From Dipteris shenzhenensis (lineage: Eukaryota; Polypodiophyta; Polypodiopsida; Gleicheniales): 64,000 bases of DNA. Positions 53,581 through 64,000 of this stretch are shown here, in pieces. A program made the translations under genes and the position numbers. Numbering within the stretch: the first letter of the stretch is position 1; every line of letters begins with the position of its first letter. The notes under the pieces were generated by a model. It did no database searches. It saw only the letters and a program-made list of their open reading frames with translations, and was not told where the DNA came from. The stretch lies in assembly GCA_047967505.1 (NCBI GenBank), contig CM106538.1; one strand, 5' to 3'.

Positions 53581-54343
53581 CCGGCTGCATGACACCATCC
53601 CCTCATCGCATCGTGAGATGACACGACAGATACAAATGCGAGATATCTTTGCATCCTATTGGAGAGCCACCATGGCACCTGGTTATGTATTTTGAATCTT
53701 TTGATTACTGGTTCTGAGTTGTGAGTTTTTGAGTTTTTGAGCTTCTTAACTGTGATCATGGTGAATACAAGAAAATCAAAAGCCGGGACAGCCAAGACAG
53801 CAACCCTGGCAGTCAAGAAGTCCGTCGCCAATAAGCCACAAAGAGCAGAATTCGAAGCCCACAGGAAGAGAGAAGAAGACAACACCCTCTAATTGAGATG
53901 AGGGAAGAGATAAGAAATTGGAAGAGCTTTAACAGATGATTCTCTCTCTTAAGGCAGATATGGAAGCAGATTTTCAGCGAAGGTTTGCAGCCCTGCAAAA
54001 TACCAAGGGTGGCTCAAGCCAAGGCAAGCAAGAGGCACAAGAACGGGACGTGAACCACAACTCCACGAATCAACCCAAGAGGGAAGTATGAAGACCAGAA
54101 CCTTTGGCCTTTAAAGGAATTGAGAATATGCTCGAAGATTATGATGATGAGGATCTAGAGGAGCCAGTAGATAAGGTACGAGAGGTAGCACTCTGGAAGG
54201 GCCTTAGTGAGCCCTTTACATCAGCCCACAACAACGGCTTGTATGTGTTACTCTTTTGATTGTACTTTCTCTCATAGGGCCGCAAGGCCTCTGAAAGACA
54301 TAGATCTCTCTCTCTCTCTCTCTCTCACTCTATCTCTCTCTCT
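53581..54343 (+). mobile_element. Short LINE-CT derivative: ORF1 start joined to 3' end number 3
   Basis: Begins after the CT/C tract. An ATG at 53758 starts MVNTRKSKAGTAKTATLAVK and KSVANKPQRAEFEAHRKREED, a basic ORF1-like N-terminus, which then breaks. At about 54,195 the family terminus (agggccttagtgagccct, cagcccacaa, catagggccgcaaggcctct) appears and runs into (CT)n at 54305-54343. ORF2 is missing, so it is non-autonomous. Confidence 0.6.
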
Positions 54344-54579
54344 GTCTTTTGTCCTGTTTTGTCTCATGGTTGGCCACTTGATGGCCAAGGTGTATGGGTC
54401 AGCTCTTGAGATACATGTCAAATAAGCATGCTGAGGACACGGGCATGCAAGCGCTTGCCTAGGTAGGTTATAGATGAGACCGATCCACATTGAACCACAT
54501 CTTCATCCTTATAGCTATCATAGAAAGCACAACATTGGAATCAGTGAGTATATTGCTGCTTTGTGGACTCTTCAAAGTG

Positions 54580-55740
54580 GAGTGTGCACCACAAAGGGGA
54601 GGTGAGCAACAATCATTGGGGTGAAGTAGGGATGCCCCTTCTTCTCCACTCTCTTTGGTGTTTGCATCGATGAGTTAGCCTACTAGGTAGTCAAGGTTTG
54701 ATGCTCGGACATACAATAATATATGATGATGATGTGACACTGCTCTTAGACATAATAGAGGGACTAAAAATATGATTGACATCTTTGCGGGTCTTCTATG
54801 AGAGTAGAGACATGAAGGTCAAATTGGTTAAAACCAAGGTTATGGTCGTCAACACTGATGAAGCTTTACTTGAACACGAGGCTTTCACACTTGTAGGGGG
54901 AATTGGTTGACATAGTTTGCTTCACTATTGAGATTGGAGAGAATGTTTCTAGGCACAGTTGTGGAATGTGCAGGCGAGACACTCCTATCTAATTTCTAAG
55001 TCTGACCAAGAGTCGCAAATGCATGTGCTTTTCGGTAGTAGACTTTAGAGAGGATAGGTGGATTAGTTTTGAGAGTGCTATAGGTCATGATGTTGTCCCG
55101 TCATTGTTTGGTAGAGGATGTATTCTATACAACATTATGCTACTAGAGTTTGTATTGAGATGCTTAGAGACATATGTCTCCTCCCATATCATTACCATCT
55201 CGATCACGTAAGACAGTCGGTATAAAAAGATCAAAGGTTAGCTTTCTCGTCACCTATGCAGCTTGTAACCAAGGGCGATGAGCGGTGTTGGTACACAAGT
55301 GTCTACATGTTCTACTCATAAGGCATACCTACCGACCGCTTGCCACCATATTAGTATTCACTAGATGCTCCCTTCTTGTGCTTGACATAACAAGACATTC
55401 ATCAGGTTAGTAGGGACGATCTATAGTAGGTAGATGCCCATAGGACATGGGTAAGGCACCCCCCCCTCTCCCCTTTCCCGCACGCGGTGGTCACATGGAA
55501 TGAAAATGGCCTTTTATATAGAACATGTTCTCCATATTAGCGACGAGAGCTTATCTAGGCACCAAGGAATCTACAAATTGATGTGGGACATGAGATTGAT
55601 GCAACACTACATCCTAGATATTTGAGGCTCTGTATTATTTGCGACACACAAGAGGTGGAGACTAAGGAGCATGTTTTGATGAGATGCCGCAGATACACGA
55701 GGTATGGGTCTTTCCACCCATGGGTACATAGACATGGGCA
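54580..55740 (+). pseudogene. LINE-CT copy, RT to C-terminal zinc motif
   Basis: Decayed RT words occur in order: GVK-GCPFFSTLFGVCIDELAY (about 54,620), a YDDD-like stretch, FYESRDMKVKLVKTKVMVVNTDEALLEHEAF (about 54,800-54,890). The C-terminal motif LCIICDTQEVETKEHVLMRCRRYTRY (about 55,625-55,705) follows. This last C-x2-C...H-x3-C pattern matches the other family members. Many stops. Confidence 0.65.
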
Positions 55741-55939
55741 GAGTCATTAATTATTGAGACCAGAGATGCATAACTTTATTCATACACTAGGGTACCCTAG
55801 TTCCGCCATGAGACCCTGCCCTTTATAGCGGGAACCACATACTTCGTTGTCATAGTAGAAGATGTACTTGGGAGATGAGGAATCATGGCTGGACTTCAAG
55901 ATATGCTAAGTAAGCAAGAGAAGTTGTGTCTGCTGCATC

Positions 55940-58410
55940 GTCTCATGTTATGGCGGGGGGGCAATCTCAGAAAGATATATCAACCTCCATGGAAGGCCTC
56001 ACGGGCCTTTGGGACAAAGTACACCGGAATAATTTGAAACTCATACAAGCCTTAGAGGGATGAAGCAAACGGTGAGCTGCTAAACTAAGCATAGCTAAAC
56101 CTCAAAAAACTAAGATGAAATTGGAGGTGAGCGATTGGTGCTGAATCAGAAATCGAAACCTGGCACTGTAGTATCTCTCCGATGGGATGCGAAGAACTCT
56201 TGGACTGTATATGTCGAGCTTTCTCCGTCGGAGGGCGTGTTCTTCTCGACCTTTGCATCCAATGGGCTATGTTAAGAGTGCCTCCTTGTCTCGGGCGATC
56301 TCCTCTTAGGAGGGCAGAAGTAGCCTAGACCTCGATCGTGTGTGCCCTGGTCAATCTTCGTGTTAAGGTTGGACTAAGCGTTCCATGCTCTGCAGTATCC
56401 TATCATGTCTCTTGAGACTGATCCATAGCTCTCGTAAGTGAGTTAACTCCTCCACCTCACTGTGTCATGGAGTCGACTCGAAAGCATAGAAGTCTGACAC
56501 GTCACTGTGCTCGGTTTGCTCATGGTACTGTATCTACTTGCTGTCTCTGTGCCGTCGCATCTTAATTAGATAAGCCCAATGCAAGCTTGGTCTTGGAAGT
56601 AGAGCAATCGTGAGAGTGGACCAAAATGGCTCCCCTCCTGAAAAGAGGCAATGGTATCTCCATTGAATCTGGTAGTAGGCTGGGCAGACACTGGTGTGGT
56701 CACTCTGCGTCGCATGTGGTATGTGCCCTCTCATCTGGTAGCATCTTGGCTGTAGCTCTCACTTGTAACCCATGATTCCCTCATCTCATCTAGCTCCTCC
56801 TCAACCTCCCTTGGAGTTGACTCAGATGCATTTTAGTCTGTGACGCTTGTCTGTGCTCGGCTGACCTCAGTGTGTTGTGGCATCACCCCTTGTAGCTCTC
56901 TGGTCTGTTGCACTAGTGCATCTCTGTGTTGTCTCATCTAAATCAGGCAGAGCCCAACGCAAATCTAGTCGGGAAAATGGATCGGCCGTGTAAGCGGACC
57001 AAACCCATGCCCATCCTGAAAGAGGTAGTGGTACTATGCCCAGATCTCATACTAGACTGGATAGACACATAGAAAATGCTCCTCTGTGGATCCTCTTCTC
57101 TCTGGGTATGCACAAACACATAGAAAATGCTCCTGTGTCTCGACCTCAACGTGCATAGTCTGCAGTTCCTCTGCTCTTTGGGTATGTTTGTAGGTCTCCT
57201 TGTCTCAATCCTCAGCTGATAAGATGAAACTTGTAACTGTTTGATAGCAATGCATGCGAGACTCTCCTATCCTCGAGGTATTGATGTATGATGATGAGAC
57301 CATACTCCGAGATCCCCAAGAAGTGGTCATGGTAGAATTGGATCTTGGTGGTGAGCTGGTGATCTCCCTCCCAAGCCTAGGACCTATGGAGTTGGAGGAG
57401 GTCCAACCTCCAACCATATCATACAGTTAATCTCATCTCATGGGATCAACTTTTGCGGTGCATCCATGCTGTACTGAAAGGGGGGAAAGTGTGCCCATCT
57501 GAATACCGTGGATATGGAACCATGTGGACACCCGTGGATACCATGCCGTATCAACACTGCTCTCTGCTAGTTGTTTGGATGACTCTACTGCTAGTCTCGG
57601 TAATCTCCACTGGGATAAGGCCCAAAGTCTGTGGAAAAATCTCATTGTTTGAAAGATGGCATCAACCTGGAGAGGGGTGATGGCGAAATTTGCTTGTATG
57701 ATCTGATGGGAGACCGAAGGCTCACTTCGAATCATCCTGGATCCTATAGTCACTTGTAGCCTCTCAAATCTGTTCCTCTTTGTCGTTGACAGGTCACTCC
57801 TCTAGAAAGGTGTTACAGACATGGCAGTCGCTCTCACCAGAGTGTTGAAAAGCTAGCCCTTTGTCGGGGGATCTTGGAAGTCCGCCTCGAAGTACTGCCT
57901 CTCTAGTCGGGCCAGAGCACACGGGCCTCGTGTGAGTCGTGCTCTAGCTACGTGGGTCATCGTAAAGATTGGTCCTATGAACACTGCCTTGCCCCCAAAT
58001 ACGTGTATGATTGCACTATCTCCACTGGCTTACCTCAATATGCAAAACTATGTCGATGGAGCAGTGCTCATGAGGTGTTCAAGATCATAACCTTGGTCTT
58101 CCCAAGATTAACAGTCAAGTCTCTCTCTCAGAACATCTCCAGAGTCTCCATATGTTTTTGCAATCCCTGTGCTAAGGAGATGAGGACTATGCGATCTGCG
58201 TCCATCAAGTCAGCCAGAAGTGAACCCTCTCCTCCTAGGCGGTCTGCGAAGGATGTAATCTCATCGATATAGAGCTAAAAAAGAGTCGATGAGAGGGGGC
58301 AGCCTTGCTTATCTCCAATAGTGCTCTCAATCTAGTCTGATAGACCTTTTGGGGCACGTACACTCCCTTTGACAGACTTATATAGGCTCATCACCCCCCT
58401 AAACATAACC
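55940..58410 (-). pseudogene. LINE-CT copy or copies: RT, C-terminal region and 3' end
   Basis: Right to left, RT words are KQGCPLSSTLF-LYIDEITSFADRLGGEGSLLADLM (about 58.2-58.33 kb) and the RDLTVNLGKTKVMIL segment (58.08-58.13 kb). The C-terminal block (FQTMRFFHRLWALSQWRLPRLAVESSKQLAES, VSTWFHIHGIQM) is at 57.45-57.68 kb. Two successive versions of the YE-x-YHCLF zinc-region end follow (56.80-57.15 and 56.40-56.74 kb). A terminus with aggcccgtgaggccttc is near 56.0 kb. The duplicated end means at least two copies are fused. The 5' end abuts (GA)n at 58415. Confidence 0.65.
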
Positions 58411-58413
58411 TTT

Positions 58414-58414
<1 letters not shown>

Positions 58415-58471
<57 letters not shown>

Positions 58472-58480
58472 GAGAAGAAA
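58415..58480. repeat. (GA)n microsatellite between two LINE-CT copies
   Basis: About 60 bp of GA repeat, which is (CT)n in the LINE orientation. Its left neighbour is the 5' truncated end of one copy and its right neighbour the 3' terminus of another. Confidence 0.93.
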
Positions 58481-59814
58481 GAAATTTTATTAGTGTCTTC
58501 GGAAGACCGATGGGTCTATGAGACTGAAAGAAAACCTGATATAAATCACAGTAAGGGTGGAGCTACTGAAACGAGCATCATCACTTGTGCTGAACCCTAA
58601 GTCTGATCATACATAATCAAATACATCTGGATGTAACAATGAAAAGAAAAGGACTGGAGCGGAGCGGAATCCTCCGTATGTCATGTCGCCCTGGCTAGTG
58701 CATAGCCGGTGATGGGACGTTGGCGCCTGTCAAGGGGTGCCATGCGTCTCGGTCTCCTGGACGATGCTCGACACAAGACTAGAGCCACCATGACTCCCGT
58801 GGGACGTATCCCAGGTCTAAACAATGACGGGAGGTCTCCCAGAGTGATCTGTGTGTCCCCTCGATATCTCGTGTGTCGTGCTGCGGTCGTCGGGTCGGGG
58901 TCTCTGTCACGTCTGCGGCTAGAGACTGGACGATCAATGTCACTCGATGGGAAGAACTCTGTGATCTTGCTCTGAGAGGTGTCTGATGATGTGGCCAAGC
59001 CCTGTCGCCTGAGTAGGTACTCTCTGTGTCGGACCCCCTCGTGAATGAAGGCTGCGAGGCATCTTTGATCTGGGTAGGCGAGGAATCTGGAAAGGAGCTC
59101 GGAGCCGTCTCTGAAGAGGCAGTGGTAGCGACCTCGGATCTCGTAGTACATTGGAATTTGGGCACCTAAAAATAAAATGCTCATTCGACTCAACCTCCTA
59201 ACCGTCGCACAATATGCATAAGCGATTCTCCCTAGGAATCGCCTCTGCTCTGCCGCTCTCTATGCGGAGGCGGTGTGATGATACCCGAAACTATCCGATG
59301 GAGATCCGTAGTGAGTGAGGCATATGAAGCTCAGTGTACCCCTGTGGTGTGATGAATCCCTCCTCCGAAATACGAAGACAGTAATCTCTGTAGAAACTCA
59401 GCTTCACTGGAAGCTCCCTCGGCTCCCAACTAGGTCCTAAAGGTGTGTAGCTGTAGGAGGTCCTCTCGAATGACCTGGTTAGTGTGTGGCCCAATCGGGA
59501 TGGTGGGTGGGAGTACGGGAGGGGTATCTAAACTGTATTGAAAAGGAGGTATCCTATCGATGTGGAACCCTAGTCTCGCAAACCATTTGTGAGTCAGTGC
59601 ATACCAGCATTGCTTGTCTCCCTCTGCTGCCAACCTCATGGAGGAATCAAGAGCCAACCATGGCAACCTCTGTCTCCCTGATGTGCAGTCCCCATATGAT
59701 CTAACCCGGTGTAGATATGTGATGGTCTGAAAGGCTGCATCTAGCTGGAGTGGAGAAGCACCAAACTCGTCCTGAATGATGTGATGTGGTATAGACGGTT
59801 TCGAGAGAAGGGGA
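58481..59814 (-). pseudogene. LINE-CT copy: C-terminal region and 3' end
   Basis: The 3' terminus (TCTCATAGACCCATCGGTCT, then GAAGACACTAATAAAATTTC on the - strand) touches (GA)n. Upstream are an arginine-rich segment, PMYYEIRGRYHCLFRDGSELLSRFLAYPDQRCLAAFIHEGVRHREYLL (59.0-59.16 kb) and a Cys/His motif with VESNEH (59.17-59.22 kb). The block LDAAFQTITYLHRVRSYGDC...WLALDSSMRLAAEGDKQCWYALTHKWFARLGFHIDRIPPFQY (59.52-59.76 kb) lies further right. The RT is absent: 5'-truncated at a C-run (59815-59828 on the + strand as G). Confidence 0.7.
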
Positions 59815-60836
59815 GGGGGGGGGGGGGGAGTGAGGCCTCGCGGGCCTATGGGGCAATTTGAAGTTTTTGCCCGCAAAAAAAAAAAGAAGGAAGTGCCAAT
59901 GTTAAATTGACTATTTCAATGAAAGAACCAAGAGAAGGAAACAAAGGTGGGAAGCTGAAAAGTTACTATTCAGCCGGCGTGAGGATTCACCAACAATGCT
60001 AATAATCTCTCGAGTAGGTGAGGGGAAGTCAGAATACGTTCTAACCGTCATTCTATCTTGAAATGTAACATGTATATGTTCTTAAGCCATGGGCCATGTT
60101 TTTATTGTTGGATCTCCAATTGCTAGATAGGGTGCATTGCAAATATTGAAGTTTTGGAAGATTTTAATAAAGTATTCTGTTTCATTACAACGGTTTGCGT
60201 ATTTTTGAAGTAATTATGAGGAGGGCGGAGATAGATCGGACCTCGATTGTGCTATCATGTCGTCTCTCTCCACTGATCCATAGTGCTCGTTGGTTAGGTG
60301 ACGACTCCACCTAATTGTGTCCTGGAGCGGGGCTCAATAGCATAGAAGTCTGTGACACATCGCTGTGCTGGGTTTGCCGCCAAAGCCTGTGATGATGTGC
60401 CTGTCTAGTATTGTTTGATCTATCGTATTAGTGAATCTCTGTCCCGTGTCATCTGAATCAGATAGAGCCGTATGCAGACCTTGTCCTGGAAATGGATCAG
60501 TCGTTAGAGTGGACCAAAGCTGTGTCTCTCTTGATAAAGACAATGGTAGACTTGGCATACGCATAATGCTCCTCTGTCTTAAGAAGACCGTGATGTATGC
60601 AACTGGAGGAGGTCTAACCGTATGATAGGGTTAATATGATCTTGAGGGATCGACTCCTGAGGTGCATCCATGTTGTACTGGAAGGGGGGAAGCCGGTCCA
60701 TTTGTATACCGTAACTGGCAAACCATGTGGATACAGGTGCATACCAAACTGCGTCGGTCGCACTCTCTGCTAAGCGTATGGATGACTCTAGTGCTTGCCT
60801 CAGCAGTCTCCAGCAATGTAAGGCCCATAACTTATG

Positions 60837-60838
<2 letters not shown>
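59815..60838 (-). pseudogene. LINE-CT copy: C-terminal region and 3' end
   Basis: The 3' terminus GCCCCATAGGCCCGCGAGGC is at 59830-59855, next to the homopolymer run. The C-terminal block HKLWALHCWRLLRQALESSIRLAESATDAVWYAPVSTWFASYGIQMDRLPPFQYNMDAP is at about 60.66-60.84 kb. It is followed leftwards by a decayed zinc-region end (60.28-60.56 kb), homologous to 56.40-56.74 kb. The 5' end abuts (GA)n. Confidence 0.65.

Positions 60839-60878
<40 letters not shown>
60839..60878. repeat. (GA)n microsatellite between LINE-CT copies
   Basis: An uninterrupted GA run of 40 bp. The right side reads, on the - strand, as a family-like 3' end (gtcccatagagctaaagggtct ... taataca); the left side is a 5' truncation point. 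Confidence 0.93.
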
Positions 60879-60884
<6 letters not shown>

Positions 60885-61528
60885 ATTTGTATTAAAGTCC
60901 ATGTGAGACCCTTTAGCTCTATGGGACTGGTGATCACTATTAACTAGTAGTGATCTTTTACATCTAGTGAAGGAAAATATTACAGACTTGCCATATAGTA
61001 TTGGTTGAGCTAGCTTGTGTACTAGTCCGAATACCTTATTTTACGTAGTGCGGTCAGCGGTGTTCCAAGGCTTGGTTGAGGTAGCTCCCTTGCTGCTATG
61101 CTGGCTGCTCCTACAGTTTTTTCAGGTTGCTTAGCTGCCACCATAGCTTTCACTGATGTATGCATAGGCTCGATACCTTAAAAGTACATACTACTCAGTT
61201 TATATCATCTTTGATGGGGTAGATTTTGCAGATTCTTTCCTTTCTTAGGACCTTAGGTCTCCACATCATCTGAGCTGGTTCTCATTTTGTAACTAAGATG
61301 CCTTTATTGAAATGTCTTCCCTGAGCATTCCATAGCTGTCCATTGGACTAATTTTGTCTTTGTAGAGGATAACCCTCAAGCAAAGAACAACGCTTGCAGG
61401 AATATGATATTGAGCATGGTGGAAGTAGCAATAAGAACAAAGATGACTCGTGATTTTGACGGCTCAAGTGGCAAGGCAATAAAGTCTGGCCCCACCATCG
61501 GGTAAAAATATTCCTAACGTTCCACAAG

Positions 61529-62072
61529 CTAGAAGATCGACCGGGGAAAAACTTTACTGTTAAGGGGTTGAAAACAAAGACCTGGCAGAGGTGGTGGAGT
61601 TGAAGGTGGTGGAAATCCTAGAAGGAGACACTGCAGGAAACCCGGAATGAGAGCACTGTTCGAGATGAGGAAATACAGAAGAGTGTCAAGCCTCTGATTG
61701 TGATGATCCATCCACAATTGGTTGTGCTAGCTCTGTTAATACTTTCTGATATAGACGCTGGAGCTTTTCTAGTCTTTCCCATAATCTCGTCCGTGGAAGT
61801 ATGTCGAAGGCTTTCTTGAAATCTACAAAACAACTGCTCTGCATCCTTCTGATGCTATGGTCCACTGTTGAATGCCGGGGGTGGAATCTTGCTTGGGATG
61901 GTACTGGACCCCTTGTGTCTCTGCCTATTTGCTGATTTCTGCTCAAGAAAAGTGCCATACAAATGGGCCATTAGGCTGTTCACCATGATTGTGCAGTAGG
62001 TTTTTGCCATTTTGCTGTCCCACCCTTGTGGATTGGTACAATTCTGCTGGATTGCCATTCTTGGAAAACCCA
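61529..62072 (-). pseudogene. LINE RT N-terminal fragment beside (GA)n
   Basis: The - strand, across a frameshift, reads GFPRMAIQQNCTNPQGWDSK, AKTYCTIMVNSLMAHLYGTFLEQK, GPVPSQARFHPRHSTVDHSI and FCRFQESL or CFVDFKKAFDILPRTRLWERLEKLQRLY. These are the RT fingers and motif A (FVDFKKAFD) of a non-LTR RT. It fits upstream of the RT part seen at 58.3 kb and is probably LINE-CT. The 5' truncation point touches (GA)n at 62073. Confidence 0.7.
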
Positions 62073-62116
62073 CAGAGAGAGAGAGAGAGAGTGAGAGAGA
62101 GAGAGAGAGAGAGAGA
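62073..62116. repeat. (GA)n microsatellite at a LINE 5' end
   Basis: A GA run with one gtg interruption. In LINE orientation this is (CT)n immediately before the truncated RT. Confidence 0.93.
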
Positions 62117-62985
62117 TGAGAATGAAATTGCTTGATTGTTAATGTTTTTGCACTTGGGAAATTTATCTCAGGTTGCTGCTTTTCGCACAATGGTGAACAT
62201 TTTAACTAGGTAAGCTTCACAGAGTTGTGCAGATAAGTGTCAAAGAATGGATCACTGTTTAAGAGCTACTAGTTTGAATCTGGTGTCAGATGCTATGCCT
62301 GTTTGATGGTGTATGTATTGCTTTTATTTGTGCTTTGTCCAATTTTAGTGTTTTTCAAGCTTTATATGGCTCCCACACGTCTGACAAGCTCAGAAACTGG
62401 TTGTTTTGTTGAGTGGAATAAGAACTATGCATATGTTGAGAGCTTGTAATTGTGAGATTACTTACACGTGCACACAATGCGCAGTGAAATAAGGCTTAGA
62501 CCAATTCATGGAAAACAGGTGTGTTTTAGAATTCAGGGAGTCGGACATATAGAATTTGGACAATATAATTTACTTCTTTTTTAGTAGGACAAATTCTCCA
62601 TAATCGGAGGAGTGAAAAAAGAAGCTCACTCCTTTAAGGGAAGATTTTGACGATGTTCAAAGCAAAGATATCGGAGGACTTTAAAGTGAGGGATGCTTCT
62701 TAGGGAAAGGGATGCTTCTTGCAGAGGCATTAATATACATACATGGAAAGCATTTGGCGACAAATTAAATTCAAACCTATAGAGAATCTCACTCATCTGT
62801 TTCGTGATTATTTAAGAACTGAAGACTCAATTCATATCACCATGCTGTAGAGCAAACTGGAAGTGCTATAGAAAGAACTTTATGATGTGAAATTAGCCAA
62901 GTCTGTAAGTGGTTCTGCGTCAAATCTCAAAACTAGGTGAACCTTTGTACACAGAGGATGAGCAGCAAACTTCTAGGGAACAGAG
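62117..62985. other. Gene-free intronic stretch
   Basis: No recognised motif or homology. Confidence 0.5.
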
Positions 62986-63039
62986 GTTGTGAGTGCTTCA
63001 GATCCTAAATCTGTTCCCTCTTTCAGCCCTTCTCTCCTC

Positions 63040-64000
63040 AGCTTCTCCCTGCCTCTCTCAGCTCTATCCCTTCCTGTCTCCTCCCTTCAGCCTCTTCCTT
63101 CTCCTTCCTTGCAGCATTTTAGTCGGACGGAGTTCAACTATGTTCGCGTCGGCCTTTCCACCTCGATTGACGATGGCTCTGCCTTCAACCAATCCTCGCC
63201 CGCTTCCACCGGCCGCAAAAACCATAATTTTCTCAAAAGACGAGCTGTAGCAGCTCAAAAAAGATACAGAGCAGGAGAGCTCGACTTCGCTCTTTGCTGC
63301 ATCCATGGGTCCCACCCTTCCGCTCTACCTGGAGACCTCGCAAGGCACATCTGAGATGTTCGTCTGCTTGGGCGAGGTTTCTTCCAGATTGTTTTTGACT
63401 CCTCGGAGGTAGCACGTGAGTGCTTCAGGCTAGTCTGCTAGCACTGGGCTCCAAGAGGATTTTTCTGACCCCTCTTTCACTTGGGTTTGATCCTGTCGAG
63501 GAAGACAGCCGGACGACATCACTCTTCATCAGATTTCCAGGCCTTCCTCAGGTGTATCATCGACTGCTGCATTCCATTGGAGCCTCCTTTGGAGTGGTTA
63601 TTGAGATCCCCCCTCTCCTTGAGATGCCTACTACAGCAGCAGAGGCAGTCAGGTCCTATGGGGTACCGCGTGTTGGGTCATTGTCTCTGACCCTAACATC
63701 TTGGATGACCACATTATGCTTCAGCATCCAAAGGGCTCCTTCAGATATAGAGTCGAGATTGCAGGGAGACAGGATCAGTGTAGGATTTGCAGGACCCTTG
63801 GGCACTTTGTTAGAGATTGCCCAAGGAAAAAGAAAAGACCCGAAAGGTCCACGGGTGCACCTCATAGCTTCAGCCGACCTGGACCTTCCTCACGATCAAT
63901 TCCTACCGCTTCACGCGTTGCTAGACCGGCTTCACATTCATGATCATCAGCCTCACGTCCTGGTACTTTTACGTATGGACAAGACAGTCAGCACGTCTTG
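63040..64000 (+). pseudogene. LINE-type ORF1: DUF4283-like domain and zinc knuckle (runs off window)
   Basis: Across frameshifts the + strand reads LGRGFFQIVFDSSEVARECFRLV, FTWGFDPVEED, IRFPGLPQVYHRLLHSIGASFGVVIEIPPLLEMPT and WVIVSDPNILDDHIMLQHPKGSFRYRVEI. Then QCRICRTLGHFVRDCPRKKKRPERS follows, a C-x2-C-x4-H-x4-C knuckle. This is the standard plant DUF4283 plus zinc-knuckle arrangement of LINE ORF1. It differs from the ORF1s at 27.9, 35.5 and 47.2 kb. Whether ORF2 follows cannot be seen. Confidence 0.7.

Larger units (their letters stand above)
49503..64000 (+). other. SPK1: Third giant SPK1 intron, at least 14,498 bp (runs off the window)
   Basis: Starts with donor gtcagt. No later SPK1 exon was recognised. 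Filled with a Copia fragment, a TACGGA cluster, LINE-CT copies and an ORF1 fragment. 61,000-61,530 and 62,117-62,985 show no recognisable element. Confidence 0.75.

Overview
This window is plant nuclear DNA. The only host gene I can support is the middle of SPIKE1 (SPK1), the DOCK-family guanine-nucleotide exchange factor of land plants. It is on the + strand, as seven internal exons (2918-3217, 3537-3704, 3873-4061, 4275-4318, 26026-26098, 26178-26339, 49395-49502). Together they give 1,044 coding bases (348 codons) with an open frame and GT-AG ends at every junction. Five introns are ordinary or partial, but two are very large (21,707 and 23,055 bp), and a third runs from 49503 past the window end. 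The protein is clearly SPK1 but diverged from the angiosperm versions I remember. With the huge, retroelement-filled introns this suggests a fern, with a gymnosperm or lycophyte as alternatives; I cannot name the species.

Almost everything else is transposon debris inside those introns. Intron 4319-26025 holds a microsatellite-bearing tandem repeat, a broken Copia fragment (- strand), and a three-level nest. The nest is a + strand LINE (9690-12301 and 22371-23480) split by a - strand Gypsy element (12302-22370), which is itself invaded by a + strand Copia element (about 16125-20335). A probable solo LTR lies near 25.0-25.8 kb.

Intron 26340-49394 is dominated by one family of L1-like LINEs, called LINE-TG here, with copies A, B, C, D, G and a twin-primed copy. 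Their poly(A) ends, and several 5' truncation points, abut (TG/CA)n microsatellites. LINE D is interrupted by a complete small non-autonomous Copia-type element. That element has only a gag gene, LTRs of about 297 bp, a tRNA-Met-type primer site, a polypurine tract and a CCAAG target duplication, and the paralogous LINE B preserves the empty site. Other ORF1-type retroelement fragments fill 36.9-37.7 and 46.0-48.6 kb.

The last intron (49503-64000) holds a second copy of the Copia family, a cluster of TACGGA motifs like one at 36.8 kb, and a series of fragments of a second LINE family (LINE-CT) on both strands. Its 3' ends carry a shared terminal motif and mostly run directly into (CT)n microsatellites. 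The window ends in the ORF1 of yet another LINE.

The most interesting signal is this double pattern. Two unrelated LINE families each sit head to tail, separated by their own dinucleotide microsatellite, TG for one and CT for the other. This suggests microsatellite-targeted or microsatellite-tailed retrotransposition that builds up giant introns. No complete autonomous element, RNA gene or CRISPR array was found.
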